A stretch of DNA of 64,000 nucleotides from an uncultured SAR202 cluster bacterium. Its GTDB lineage: Bacteria; Chloroflexota; Dehalococcoidia; Lucifugimonadales; Lucifugimonadaceae. Below the pieces are notes generated by a model. The model had not been told where the DNA came from. It did no database searches and saw only the letters and a program-made list of their open reading frames with translations. Below are positions 48,527-57,863 of this stretch, piece by piece (the first letter of the stretch is position 1; the number at the start of each line of letters is the position of its first letter). The translations under genes were made by a program, and so were the position numbers. Location: the NCBI GenBank assembly GCA_902620405.1, contig CACNIC010000001.1, positions 1 through 64,000 on the forward strand, in the 5' to 3' direction.

Positions 48527-48548
48527 TTTCCCAGATTTTTGTGGGAAA
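48527..48548. repeat. Inverted repeat TTTCCCA-8-TGGGAAA upstream of dnaA
   Basis: Perfect 7-bp arms around an 8-base loop, in the dnaA leader region. No T run follows, so it is not a terminator. It could be a protein-binding site or an origin hairpin. The remaining 160 bp up to dnaA are AT-rich with no further clear element. Confidence 0.4.
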
Positions 48549-48708
48549 TTTATTTAAATTACTATTGCCTAAATTATTGTCTTAAATGTAATGTTATATC
48601 TATCAAATATTTATGAAAATATTTTAATTTAGAGTCTTCTAAATTTTGGCATAATGCATCCTGTCCTAGGTGTACCTTTGTCTAAATTTAGGGCTGGAAA
48701 GGGGGTTT

Positions 48709-49995
48709 ATGAACATTGAAGATTTATGGCGCAAGGCACTAAATATATTGCAGAATGAAATAAACCCTAATAGCTTTAACCAGATGTTTAAAAACATTAA
48801 ACCAAAAGCTCTAACTAAAGACACTATCGTTCTTTTAATTGAAAACTCATTCCATAAAGATGCAATTGAAAAAAGGTTTTTTGATCATATTTCTGTCGCA
48901 GTAAATGAAGTTTCAGATATTAAATTAAAACTGGAAATTGTTGGTGTTGACCCTGGCAAAACTAAGCCTAAGGCAAATAAAGCAAATATTGACTTACATA
49001 AATTTACTTTTGAAAATTTTATTGTTGGCTCTTCAAATGAGCTTGCCTTTGCTGCAAGCAAGCAAATTTGTGATTATGAGTTGAACGATTTTAATCCTCT
49101 TTATATTTATTCAGATGTTGGGTTAGGAAAGACCCACTTACTTCTATCTATTCATAGAAGCTTAACTTTAAAAAATATTAACTCAATATACACATCTTCA
49201 GAAAGGTTTACTAATGAATATATAGAAGCTATAAAGCTTAGAAAAACAGATGAGTTTAGAAAAAAATATCGTAACTGTGATGCCTTGCTAATAGACGATA
49301 TACAGTTTTTAGGTGGTAAGACACAAACACAAGAAGGCTTTTTTCATACTTTTAATGAACTCTTTTTAAATAACAAAAAGATTGTTATAGCAGGTGACGA
49401 TCCTTTAAAATTAGTTGATTTGGAATCAAGGCTTGTTAGTCGTTTTCAGTCTGGGTTAGTTGTGGATATTCAGGCCCCTGACTATGAAACAAAAGTTGCT
49501 ATTATTGATCATAAATGCACTTCTTTTAACCTAACTCTTTCTGAAGACATTGTTGATTATGTAGCAAATTTGTGCCAAGTAAATGTTCGGCAGATAGAGT
49601 CAATAATTAATAGATTAAAAGCAATGTCGTCCTTAACTAATCAAGAGATATCTCTTGAAAATGCTAAATCAATGATAATTGGTTTCGATAAAATCAAGTT
49701 AAATAATAAACCTGAGCCATCTTTGGTCCTTCCAGCTGTTGCTGCCGCAACTGGTGTTTCAGAAGATGAAATAAAAAGTAGTAGTAGGTCAGAAAAAATC
49801 GTTAACGCAAGAAGGCTTTCATGCTTTGTTTTAAACAAAGATTTAAACTTAACAACAACTGCATCTGGATCTATATTAAATAAAAATCATGCGTCAGTAA
49901 TAAATGGAGTAAAGTTTGTTGAAAGAAAACTGAAAAGTGATTTTGATCTTCGTTATTGTCTTCAACAAATTAGAAATACATTAAAAATTAACTAA
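48709..49995 (+). CDS. dnaA: Chromosomal replication initiator DnaA, divergent
   Basis: DnaA of 428 residues. The start is the ATG after AAAGGGGG; a longer reading with 13 more residues lacks a site. Domain I is about 1-75, domain II is very short (about 76-98), domain III is the AAA+ core with SDVGLGKTH (135-143), Walker B LLIDDIQFL (194-201; Asp196, Asp197) and Arg finger box LESRLVSRF. Domain IV is 345-428. Two departures are clear: the first Gly of Walker A is Ser135, and the DNA-reading motif, usually G-R-D-H-T-T-V, is NKNHASV (391-397). Arg368/Arg369 are kept. It is the initiator by order and overall similarity. Confidence 0.93.
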   Translation: MNIEDLWRKALNILQNEINPNSFNQMFKNIKPKALTKDTIVLLIENSFHKDAIEKRFFDHISVAVNEVSDIKLKLEIVGVDPGKTKPKANKANIDLHKFTFENFIVGSSNELAFAASKQICDYELNDFNPLYIYSDVGLGKTHLLLSIHRSLTLKNINSIYTSSERFTNEYIEAIKLRKTDEFRKKYRNCDALLIDDIQFLGGKTQTQEGFFHTFNELFLNNKKIVIAGDDPLKLVDLESRLVSRFQSGLVVDIQAPDYETKVAIIDHKCTSFNLTLSEDIVDYVANLCQVNVRQIESIINRLKAMSSLTNQEISLENAKSMIIGFDKIKLNNKPEPSLVLPAVAAATGVSEDEIKSSSRSEKIVNARRLSCFVLNKDLNLTTTASGSILNKNHASVINGVKFVERKLKSDFDLRYCLQQIRNTLKIN

Positions 49996-50164
49996 CATTC
50001 CCTTTGTTAATTATTGTTAATTACAATAAAAAATAATTTATTATGCTTTTTATTAACATTTAGAAATTTTTTCTCTACTTTTTTTTAAAAAGTGTTAATT
50101 TATTCAAGTTTAATTAACATTATTAACATAGTTAACAATCTTATTATTATTACAAACAAAAAAA
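49996..50164. other. Candidate origin / DnaA-target region with repeated TGTTAATT
   Basis: Very AT-rich spacer after dnaA. TGTTAATT or its complement occurs perfectly at 50005, 50015, 50093 and 50112 (complement), with one-mismatch copies at 50051 and 50121 (both complement, TATTAACA) and 50130 (AGTTAACA). T-runs lie between. Standard TTATCCACA boxes are absent. The copies may be sites for the divergent DnaA or an operator for the downstream Obg gene. Confidence 0.45.
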
Positions 50165-51337
50165 ATGAAAAACAAAGTTAAAATAATATTAACTTCTGGA
50201 AGTGGTGGAGCTGGTTGTGTTTCTTTTAGGAAAGATAAATTTGTTTCTAGAGGTGGACCCGATGGGGGAGATGGGGGAGATGGGGGAGATGTAGTTTTAA
50301 TTCCAAATAAAAATATGTATGACCTCGATTGTTTTTATGATTTCCAAAAGTTTACTGCAGGAAGTGGTGAGCCAGGAGGAAAGAAAAATAAAAATGGAAA
50401 ACGAGGGAATGACCTAGAATTAACGCTCCCATTTAACTGTGAGGTAAATATATCAGGGGAAAATAAAATTATATTAAACAAAAGAACTATATTTCTTAAA
50501 GGTGGAGAAAAAGGTAAAGGAAATATTAAATTTAAATCATCTATTAATCAGGAGCCTTTATTAGCTGAATATGGAGAAAATGGCACTACTAAAGAAATTG
50601 AGGTCATATCTAATAATTTTCCTCAAATAGCAATAGTAGGCGAATCAAATAGTGGGAAGTCGTGGTTATTAAACAAATTAACTGGATCAAAGACAAAAGA
50701 AGCAGATTATGTTTTTACAACGCAAGAACCATTTGCTGCACAATTAAAAAATGATATTAAAGAGGCAAAAATCATTGAGATACCAGATTTTTTTAATGTA
50801 GAGAAAGCTGAAAAATTTTTACCTTTATTAAAAAAAATGAAAGTTATATTAATAACAATTCCAGAGAACTGTTTAGAAAAAGAATATGTAACAAATATAG
50901 TTAATAAAATTGAGGGCTTTGTAGATAATGATTGCAAACTCATAAGCGTGGCATTATGGAACGAAAACAAAGGAGAAGACAATAATAAAATCTATGCTAA
51001 TTTTAATAAAAAAAATTTTACAGAAGTAAGAGAATTATTATTAAACATATCAGATCCAATTATCTCTCTAAAACCCAAACCTAATGAGTATATACACACA
51101 CCAAATGTAATTAATCAGGGGAAAATGTATTCATATTCTCCAAAAACAAACACGATAAAAGTATTAAATGAAGAAATTATAAGAATTGCAAAAGGTAGCA
51201 ATTTAAATAAACCAGAAACACAATTTCAATTTCACAACGTTTTGAATAAAAAAGGTTTTTTTCAACAGATACAGAATGATGGTATAAAAAAAGGTGCAAC
51301 AATAAAATTTGAAGACATTGAGCTAGAATACAAATGA
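50165..51337 (+). CDS. obg: Obg-family protein with degenerate GTPase motifs
   Basis: A 390-residue Obg/CgtA homologue. The glycine-rich Obg fold is at 1-155 (GGPDGGDGGDGGD, 30-42), a G domain at 155-300 and a C-terminal OCT domain at 315-390. The P-loop is present but altered (GESNSGKSW, 159-167) and the switch I motif reads YVFTTQEP (canonical YPFTTLxP). Switch II D-x-P-G is E-I-P-D (205-208), and no N-K-x-D or S-A base-recognition motif can be found where expected. GTP hydrolysis is therefore doubtful. It overlaps nadD by 4 bp (ATGA), the usual obg-nadD order. Ribosome-assembly role is inferred from the family. Confidence 0.85.
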   Translation: MKNKVKIILTSGSGGAGCVSFRKDKFVSRGGPDGGDGGDGGDVVLIPNKNMYDLDCFYDFQKFTAGSGEPGGKKNKNGKRGNDLELTLPFNCEVNISGENKIILNKRTIFLKGGEKGKGNIKFKSSINQEPLLAEYGENGTTKEIEVISNNFPQIAIVGESNSGKSWLLNKLTGSKTKEADYVFTTQEPFAAQLKNDIKEAKIIEIPDFFNVEKAEKFLPLLKKMKVILITIPENCLEKEYVTNIVNKIEGFVDNDCKLISVALWNENKGEDNNKIYANFNKKNFTEVRELLLNISDPIISLKPKPNEYIHTPNVINQGKMYSYSPKTNTIKVLNEEIIRIAKGSNLNKPETQFQFHNVLNKKGFFQQIQNDGIKKGATIKFEDIELEYK

Positions 51338-51897
51338 ACATAGGAATATTAGGTGGAAGTTTTGATCCTATTCATAATGGTCATCTCAGAATAGCAGCAC
51401 TTGCAAAATACAAGTACGATCTAGGAAAAGTTTTATTTGTGCCCCTTAATAAACCTTGGTTAAAAAAAAGAAAGACCCACGTAAGCTCAACCCAAAGAAT
51501 GGAAATGTGCGAAGCAGCTTTAAAAAAATATAAAAGTTTTGAATTATCAGATGTAGACATTATAAGGGGAGGCACAACCTACATGATTGATACAGTTTAT
51601 GATCTTAAAGAAGGCGCAGCACCAGAAGACAAATTCTTTGTAATTTTGGGTGATGATAATATTAAAAGTATTCAAGAATGGAAAAAATATAATGAACTGT
51701 GCAGCTTAGTAGATTTCATTGTTGCTCCAAGAGAAAAACACAAAGTCGAAAAAGAGAATTTTAAATATATTCAAACAGAACCGGTAGATTTATCAAGCTC
51801 AAAAATTAGGAAAAACATAAAAATGAAAAAAGAATGGGCTAATCTTGTCCCAGAGACCGTAAAGGAATATATTAAAAAAAACAATTTATACCAATGA
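51334..51897 (+). CDS. nadD: Nicotinate-nucleotide adenylyltransferase
   Basis: NAD biosynthesis enzyme of 187 residues that adenylates nicotinate mononucleotide. The nucleotidyltransferase motif GGSFDPIHNGH (residues 7-17, with His14 and His17) and the C-terminal SSSKIRK (second ATP-binding motif) are present. It overlaps the Obg gene and pyrE by 4 bp each (ATGA), so obg-nadD-pyrE is a translationally coupled operon. Confidence 0.97.
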   Translation: MNIGILGGSFDPIHNGHLRIAALAKYKYDLGKVLFVPLNKPWLKKRKTHVSSTQRMEMCEAALKKYKSFELSDVDIIRGGTTYMIDTVYDLKEGAAPEDKFFVILGDDNIKSIQEWKKYNELCSLVDFIVAPREKHKVEKENFKYIQTEPVDLSSSKIRKNIKMKKEWANLVPETVKEYIKKNNLYQ

Positions 51898-52448
51898 ATG
51901 ATATAGAAAAATTATATAAGAGGGTTTACGAATTAGAAGTTTTCAAAAAGGGAAGCTTTACTCTTTCTTCAGGAAAAAAAAGCAACTATTATATTGACGG
52001 AAGACTGATAAGCTTAGATCCGTCAGGATCTGAAAAAATTAGTAAAATATTTATTAATAAAATTAATTTTAAAATTGATAAGATAGGTGGGCCTGCAACT
52101 GCTGCTATTCCCCTTATATCATCGTTAAGTTCGTACTTAAAACACCTTCATAATAAAGAGGTTCCTGGGTTTTATATAAGGTCGTCCTCTAAAGAACATG
52201 GACTAACAAATAAAATTGAGGGCAGCTTAAATAAAGAAGAAAATGTAGTGGTAATAGATGACACTCTTACAACAGGAGGAAGCATTATTAACACTATTAA
52301 AGAGATACAAAGTGTAGGAGCTAATGTTAAACTTTCACTTTCAATTTTTGATAGAAATGAAGGAGGAAAAGAAAAAATAGAAAAGCTAGGAATTAATCAT
52401 TATTCAATTTTTAGATATGACAAGGAAAAAGAGGACCTAGTTTTTTAA
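51894..52448 (+). CDS. pyrE: Orotate phosphoribosyltransferase
   Basis: Pyrimidine biosynthesis enzyme of 184 residues that joins orotate to PRPP. The PRPP-binding motif VVVIDDTLTTGGS (about 116-128) is intact, and the FTLSSGKKSNYYIDGR stretch (about 21-36) binds orotate. Normal length for bacterial PyrE. It is last of the obg-nadD-pyrE operon and overlaps the convergent lpd gene by 4 bp. No other pyr gene is nearby. Confidence 0.95.
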   Translation: MNDIEKLYKRVYELEVFKKGSFTLSSGKKSNYYIDGRLISLDPSGSEKISKIFINKINFKIDKIGGPATAAIPLISSLSSYLKHLHNKEVPGFYIRSSSKEHGLTNKIEGSLNKEENVVVIDDTLTTGGSIINTIKEIQSVGANVKLSLSIFDRNEGGKEKIEKLGINHYSIFRYDKEKEDLVF

Positions 52449-53851
52449 ATATGTATCGCTCCATCACCCAGAGATAGGGCAGCTTCTTTTACTGCCTCAG
52501 ATAATGTTGGGTGAGCATGTGTTAATTCAGCAACTTCTACGTCTGTTCCTTCCAGGTATTTTAGAAGACCTAATTCAGCAATCATTTCAGTTACTTCAGG
52601 TCCTATCATGTGAGCGCCAAGAAGCTCTCCGCTTTCATTATCAGCTACCAATTTAACAAATCCTTCAGAATCGCCAATTGAAATTGCTTTACCAACAGCC
52701 TTAAAAGGGAATTGAGAAATTTTAACGTCATAACCTTGCTCTTCTGCCTGATCTTCAGTTAAACCTAAACTAGCAATTTGAGGCTGACAATACGTGCACC
52801 GCGGCATGTCAGTATAATTAATTGGGTTTGGGCTATGACCAGCAATTGTTTCTGCAGCAATAACTCCCTGAGAGAAAGCAACATGGGCTAGCATTAATTT
52901 TCCAGTTACGTCACCAACAGCATAAATGTTAGGGTTAGATGTTTTCATAAAATCATCAATTTTTACGAAGTTATTTTCAATTTCAACACCCGCACCTTCA
53001 AGTCCAATTCCGTCTATATTTGACTGAACACCAACAGCAACCAGTAATTTTTCACAAGAATAGCTCTTTTTTTCACCTGAAGAATCATACTCAATATTTA
53101 TTGTTTTTCCAGAAATGCTGGTATTTGAAACAGTAGAATTAAGCTCAAAAGTTATTCCTTTTGAAGAAAAAATTTTTTCTAATTCAGAAGATATAGCCTT
53201 ATCTTCGTTTGGAACAAGGTGACTTTGTGCTTCAAACATTTTTACATCAACCCCGTATGCATTAAAAAGGTAAGCAAACTCAACTCCTATAGCGCCAGCC
53301 CCAATAATTCCAATTGATTTAGGAAGCTCTTTTAGCTCTAACGCTTCACGACTAGAAATGATCATATCACCATCGATTTCTAGGTTGGGCAAATTTCTTG
53401 GACGAGCCCCTGTTGCTAAAATTACGTTCTCAGAGCTGATAGTTTCGCCAGAATTAAGCAGGTTTATAGAATTATTGTTTGATAGGGTTGCGGTGTCTTT
53501 AAATAATGTAATCTTGTTTTTTTTAACCAAATATTCAATTCCTTGAGTTAATTGCTTTGACACATCTCTACTTCTGCTTATTGCTTTTTCAAAATCGAAA
53601 GTAACATTATCAAATGAAATTCCCCATTTATCAGACTCTTTAATTTGATTAACTAGCTCAGCATTTTTAAGAAGAGACTTTGAAGGAATACACCCCCAGT
53701 TTAAACACACACCTCCAAGGCCGGCATATCCTGATCCGTCATCTTTTTCTATTAAGGCAGTTTTAAGCCCCAATTGTGCCGCTCTAATAGCTGCATGATA
53801 ACCACCTGGCCCACCACCAATAACAGATAAATCGAAATTATTTTCAGACAT
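52445..53851 (-). CDS. lpd: Dihydrolipoyl dehydrogenase (E3)
   Basis: FAD-dependent disulphide oxidoreductase of 468 residues that reoxidises lipoyl groups. FAD-binding GGGPGG (12-17), redox disulphide Cys49/Cys54 in GGVCLNWGCIPSKS, NAD-binding GAGAIGVEFA, FAD-binding AVGDVTGKLMLAHVA, and the catalytic His in HAHPTLSEA near the end. It lies far from the Aco E1/E2 genes but is the only E3 seen here and probably serves them together with other lipoyl complexes. The gene stands alone on the minus strand. Confidence 0.97.
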   Translation of the reverse strand: MSENNFDLSVIGGGPGGYHAAIRAAQLGLKTALIEKDDGSGYAGLGGVCLNWGCIPSKSLLKNAELVNQIKESDKWGISFDNVTFDFEKAISRSRDVSKQLTQGIEYLVKKNKITLFKDTATLSNNNSINLLNSGETISSENVILATGARPRNLPNLEIDGDMIISSREALELKELPKSIGIIGAGAIGVEFAYLFNAYGVDVKMFEAQSHLVPNEDKAISSELEKIFSSKGITFELNSTVSNTSISGKTINIEYDSSGEKKSYSCEKLLVAVGVQSNIDGIGLEGAGVEIENNFVKIDDFMKTSNPNIYAVGDVTGKLMLAHVAFSQGVIAAETIAGHSPNPINYTDMPRCTYCQPQIASLGLTEDQAEEQGYDVKISQFPFKAVGKAISIGDSEGFVKLVADNESGELLGAHMIGPEVTEMIAELGLLKYLEGTDVEVAELTHAHPTLSEAVKEAALSLGDGAIHI

Positions 53852-53867
53852 TACTAACCCCCTGTTC

Positions 53868-54086
53868 TTAAACTTTAGTTACTTTATAAATGTACCATAT
53901 TACACCCAAAATTAAAGATATAATTAAAGTTATAATAGATGTAATCACCAAGGCTCCATAAAAGTAACTTTTAAATTCAATAGAACACTCAAAAACAAAT
54001 TTGCAAACTAGAGAAGAAGATATTAAATAGAGAACAGAAAAGACCAATCCAATTAAAAAACTAATTAAAAGAACCTTCTTCATCAA
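53868..54086 (-). CDS. Small two-helix membrane protein in the accessory cassette
   Basis: A 72-residue protein with two membrane helices (about residues 5-26 and 44-67) connected by a short loop with two cysteines (VCKFVFECSI). It lies 9 bp after the ParB-like gene on the same strand, so the two are probably one transcript. No family is recognised. Small two-helix proteins next to DNA-binding regulators are common in toxin-antitoxin and defence cassettes, but nothing in the sequence proves that. Confidence 0.5.
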   Translation of the reverse strand: MMKKVLLISFLIGLVFSVLYLISSSLVCKFVFECSIEFKSYFYGALVITSIITLIISLILGVIWYIYKVTKV

Positions 54087-54095
54087 ATTATTAAA

Positions 54096-54986
54096 CTATT
54101 TTCTTGAAACTTTATCACCTAATAAGTTTAGTGTATTAGCTTTGGTATTCAAAGAAGATAAGGCTAACTGAGTTCGGCTCTGTAAAATTCTTAAGGAGCT
54201 AATTAACTTTAACCTTTTAAATTCAGGAATTTCCTCACTCTGAATCAAGTCAATTTCTGCTGAAATTTTTAGGATTCTTGAAGCGATTGTGTCAAAATCA
54301 ACTGCATTTTTTTCAATTATTTTTTCTGGTTCCACCCTTTTTTCTTCAATTATTTGTTTCCCTTTTGTGACACTGTCAATTATTACTTTAACTTCTGAAT
54401 CTGGGTGTTTCTTTGCTAAAGAAACAATTTTCTCTACATGAACAGAGCTTAAATCTCCAGATAAAAATGGTTTAGCAAGATCAATCTGTCTTTTGTGGTC
54501 ATCGATATCTGCAATGCTTCTTGCTTCTTTAAATGTAAGCTCTTTATCCATAACATTCTTTTTTAAAGACGGCGCCAGTGTTTTTATGAGGCTTTCATAG
54601 TGGTGAATTGTGCCTGGAGTAATACCAGTCTTTTTTGCTAATTGTTGTTGAGTTATAGAAAAGTTTTCTCTAAATCCCAAAAACCTTTCACCTAAAGTTA
54701 TAGGGCAGCTTTCTGAGCCTTGATATAAAAGCCTTAAATCTAATGCCCCTTTTTCTTCATCATTAAGGTCATCAATAATATTACAATTAACTTTAAGTTC
54801 GCCCTTTTCAGTTGCAATATGAATTTTTTCCGCACCAGATATTAACTTATATTTATTCTTCCCGACTTTTTCTACAACAGGAATAAATTGGTTTGAAAAC
54901 TTTGACCATCTCTTCGTTTCTTTTCTTGATTCTAATTTGATTGTTGAGTCAGCATCAAAATCGATTTTTTTTATTTCTATTTCCAT
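54096..54986 (-). CDS. ParB-like DNA-binding protein with degenerate CTP site
   Basis: A 296-residue protein with ParB/KorB layout. The N-terminal half (about 30-105) keeps the shape of the ParB catalytic fold, including a KYKLISGAEKIHIA stretch where canonical ParB has the G-E-R-R-x-R-A box; the arginines are missing, and the E-N-x-x-R box is also lost. A clear ParB-type helix-turn-helix follows (TQQQLAKKTGITPGTIHHYE, about 112-131). The C-terminal third is charged and helical. There is no ParA partner. CTP binding and partition activity are doubtful; a site-specific regulator is more likely. It is divergent from the DUF5343 gene. Confidence 0.8.
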   Translation of the reverse strand: MEIEIKKIDFDADSTIKLESRKETKRWSKFSNQFIPVVEKVGKNKYKLISGAEKIHIATEKGELKVNCNIIDDLNDEEKGALDLRLLYQGSESCPITLGERFLGFRENFSITQQQLAKKTGITPGTIHHYESLIKTLAPSLKKNVMDKELTFKEARSIADIDDHKRQIDLAKPFLSGDLSSVHVEKIVSLAKKHPDSEVKVIIDSVTKGKQIIEEKRVEPEKIIEKNAVDFDTIASRILKISAEIDLIQSEEIPEFKRLKLISSLRILQSRTQLALSSLNTKANTLNLLGDKVSRK

Positions 54987-55158
54987 TATAGCTCTCCGTA
55001 AATTCTTAATTTATATTCTTAATTTTGGGCATTCCAAAAAGTAAATTCAAAAACTGTCCTACGGGGAAATTTGAACATTCTAAAAATGATTATTTTTGGA
55101 ATGAGTGTTAGAATTAAGCACACTAATTAAAATAATTTATATTTAAAATAAATAAAAT
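54987..55158. promoter_or_regulatory. Divergent control region with repeated CATTCCAAAAA motif
   Basis: CATTCCAAAAA occurs at 55030-55040, with one mismatch at 55076-55086, and inverted at 55093-55103, giving an 11-bp perfect inverted repeat over 74 bp. A second inverted pair (CATTCCGAAA 55196 / TTTTTGGAAT 55207) lies inside the start of the DUF5343 gene. A direct repeat ATTCTTAATTT (55002 and 55015) is next to the ParB-like start. This is the expected layout of an operator for the ParB-like protein. Confidence 0.55.
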
Positions 55159-55794
55159 ATGACAAAAGTAGCATTTCCATATGTTTCATACAGGACATTC
55201 CGAAATTTTTTGGAATTATTAAAAGAAGGATTGCCCTCAAGGATTGATCGAAGTGTTTGGGGCCCTAGATACTCTGGGACAACTGGTCAACAACTAATGA
55301 CAGCCCTAAAAGCTTTAAATCTTATTAATGAAAATGGCACGCCAAATAATAGTCTTGAAAATCTAGTTAACTCAAATGGAACTCAAAGACAGATACTTAT
55401 TAAAAATATTTTAGAAGACAAATACTCTGAAATATTTCAAATTGATTTAGTTCGAGCTACAAGATCACAATTTAATGAAATATTTAGGTCAGTTGGTATA
55501 AATGATGGAATGCTAAATAAGTGTCAGTTATTTTTTATACAAGCTTGCCAAGATGCTGGAATAGAACTTTCAAATTATATTTTGGCTAGAAGACACGGCT
55601 TATCAAGTCAAAAGAAAATTGAAAAAACTCAAGCAAATAAAATTGTGCCCCCAGCCAAAACTAAGTTAAGCCCGAATGAACTATTGATTTCAAAAATATT
55701 GGATAAATATCCTGACTTTGATCCTAGCTGGAGCCCAGATGTACAAAAATCGTGGATGGAAGGAATGATAAAACTATATGATGGAATAAATTAA
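55159..55794 (+). CDS. DUF5343 family protein
   Basis: A 211-residue protein matching DUF5343: YVSYRTFRNFLELLKEGLPS near the start, IDRSVWGPRYSGTTGQQLMTAL (about 34-55), LNLINENGTP, and the later FFIQACQDAGIELS (about 124-137). It is predicted all-helical with winged-helix character. A proline/lysine linker (about 150-170) leads to a C-terminal helical segment. The function of the family is not known. It is divergent from the ParB-like gene, with operator-like repeats in its promoter and first codons, which suggests joint control. Confidence 0.85.
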   Translation: MTKVAFPYVSYRTFRNFLELLKEGLPSRIDRSVWGPRYSGTTGQQLMTALKALNLINENGTPNNSLENLVNSNGTQRQILIKNILEDKYSEIFQIDLVRATRSQFNEIFRSVGINDGMLNKCQLFFIQACQDAGIELSNYILARRHGLSSQKKIEKTQANKIVPPAKTKLSPNELLISKILDKYPDFDPSWSPDVQKSWMEGMIKLYDGIN

Positions 55795-55826
55795 AAAGGG
55801 TTGAGAGAAAACCCAACCCTTTTTAA
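55791..55826. terminator. Bidirectional terminator between the DUF5343 gene and groEL
   Basis: TTAAAAAGGGTTG and CAACCCTTTTTAA form a perfect 13-bp stem around a 10-base loop, with A and T runs on both sides. It serves both the DUF5343 gene and the convergent groEL. Confidence 0.92.
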
Positions 55827-55846
55827 TATTTATTTTTCTACTTAGA

Positions 55847-57478
<1,632 letters not shown>

Positions 57479-57493
57479 TTATCGTCTCCTAAT

Positions 57494-57787
57494 TTAAACT
57501 ATAGCCAGAATATCTGACTCTTTTACTATTAAATACTCTGAACCGTTTTCGCTATATTCAGTTCCAGCATATTTTGAATAAACAACTGTATCGCCAACTT
57601 TGACGGGCATGTCTATAGATTTGCCGTCATCATTAACCCTTCCTGGGCCAACAGCAACTACTTTACCTTTTTGTGGCTTTTCTTTTGCGGTATCAGGTAT
57701 ATAGATACCACCAGCACTTTTTTCCGCATCATCTTCTGACGGTTCTATAACAACTCTATCACCAAGTGGCTTTATCTTAATTGCCAT
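57494..57787 (-). CDS. groES: Co-chaperonin GroES (10 kDa)
   Basis: A 97-residue GroES that forms the seven-fold cap of Gro[12 protein letters not shown] at the start, the mobile loop [18 protein letters not shown] (about 22-39) and the roof-loop GPGRVNDDG are typical. A strong GGAGGC-type site precedes the ATG. The 76-bp region upstream, shared with the next minus-strand gene end, has no inverted repeat of CIRCE type. First gene of the groES-groEL operon. Confidence 0.98.
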   Translation of the reverse strand: MAIKIKPLGDRVVIEPSEDDAEKSAGGIYIPDTAKEKPQKGKVVAVGPGRVNDDGKSIDMPVKVGDTVVYSKYAGTEYSENGSEYLIVKESDILAIV

Positions 57788-57863
57788 GTTTATTGCCTCC
57801 TAAAATTATGGTAATTTTTTCAAATATGAATTCTATCACAAATAAGTATTAAAAATGAAGCAT

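Noticed and set aside
48450-50164. Classical oriC with TTATCCACA boxes
   Set aside because: No perfect standard box was found on either strand; only one loose TTWTNCACA match (48498-48506, complement). A different repeat is reported instead.
50250-50292. Triple GATGGGGGA repeat in the Obg gene as an unusual minisatellite
   Set aside because: It encodes GGDGGDGGD, which is the normal glycine-rich region of the Obg fold.
54096-54986. Chromosome-partitioning ParB
   Set aside because: No ParA gene is adjacent, no canonical parS was noticed, and the G-E-R-R and E-N-x-x-R boxes are lost.
57788-57863. CIRCE heat-shock operator before groES
   Set aside because: No TTAGCACTC-N9-GAGTGCTAA or near match is present.
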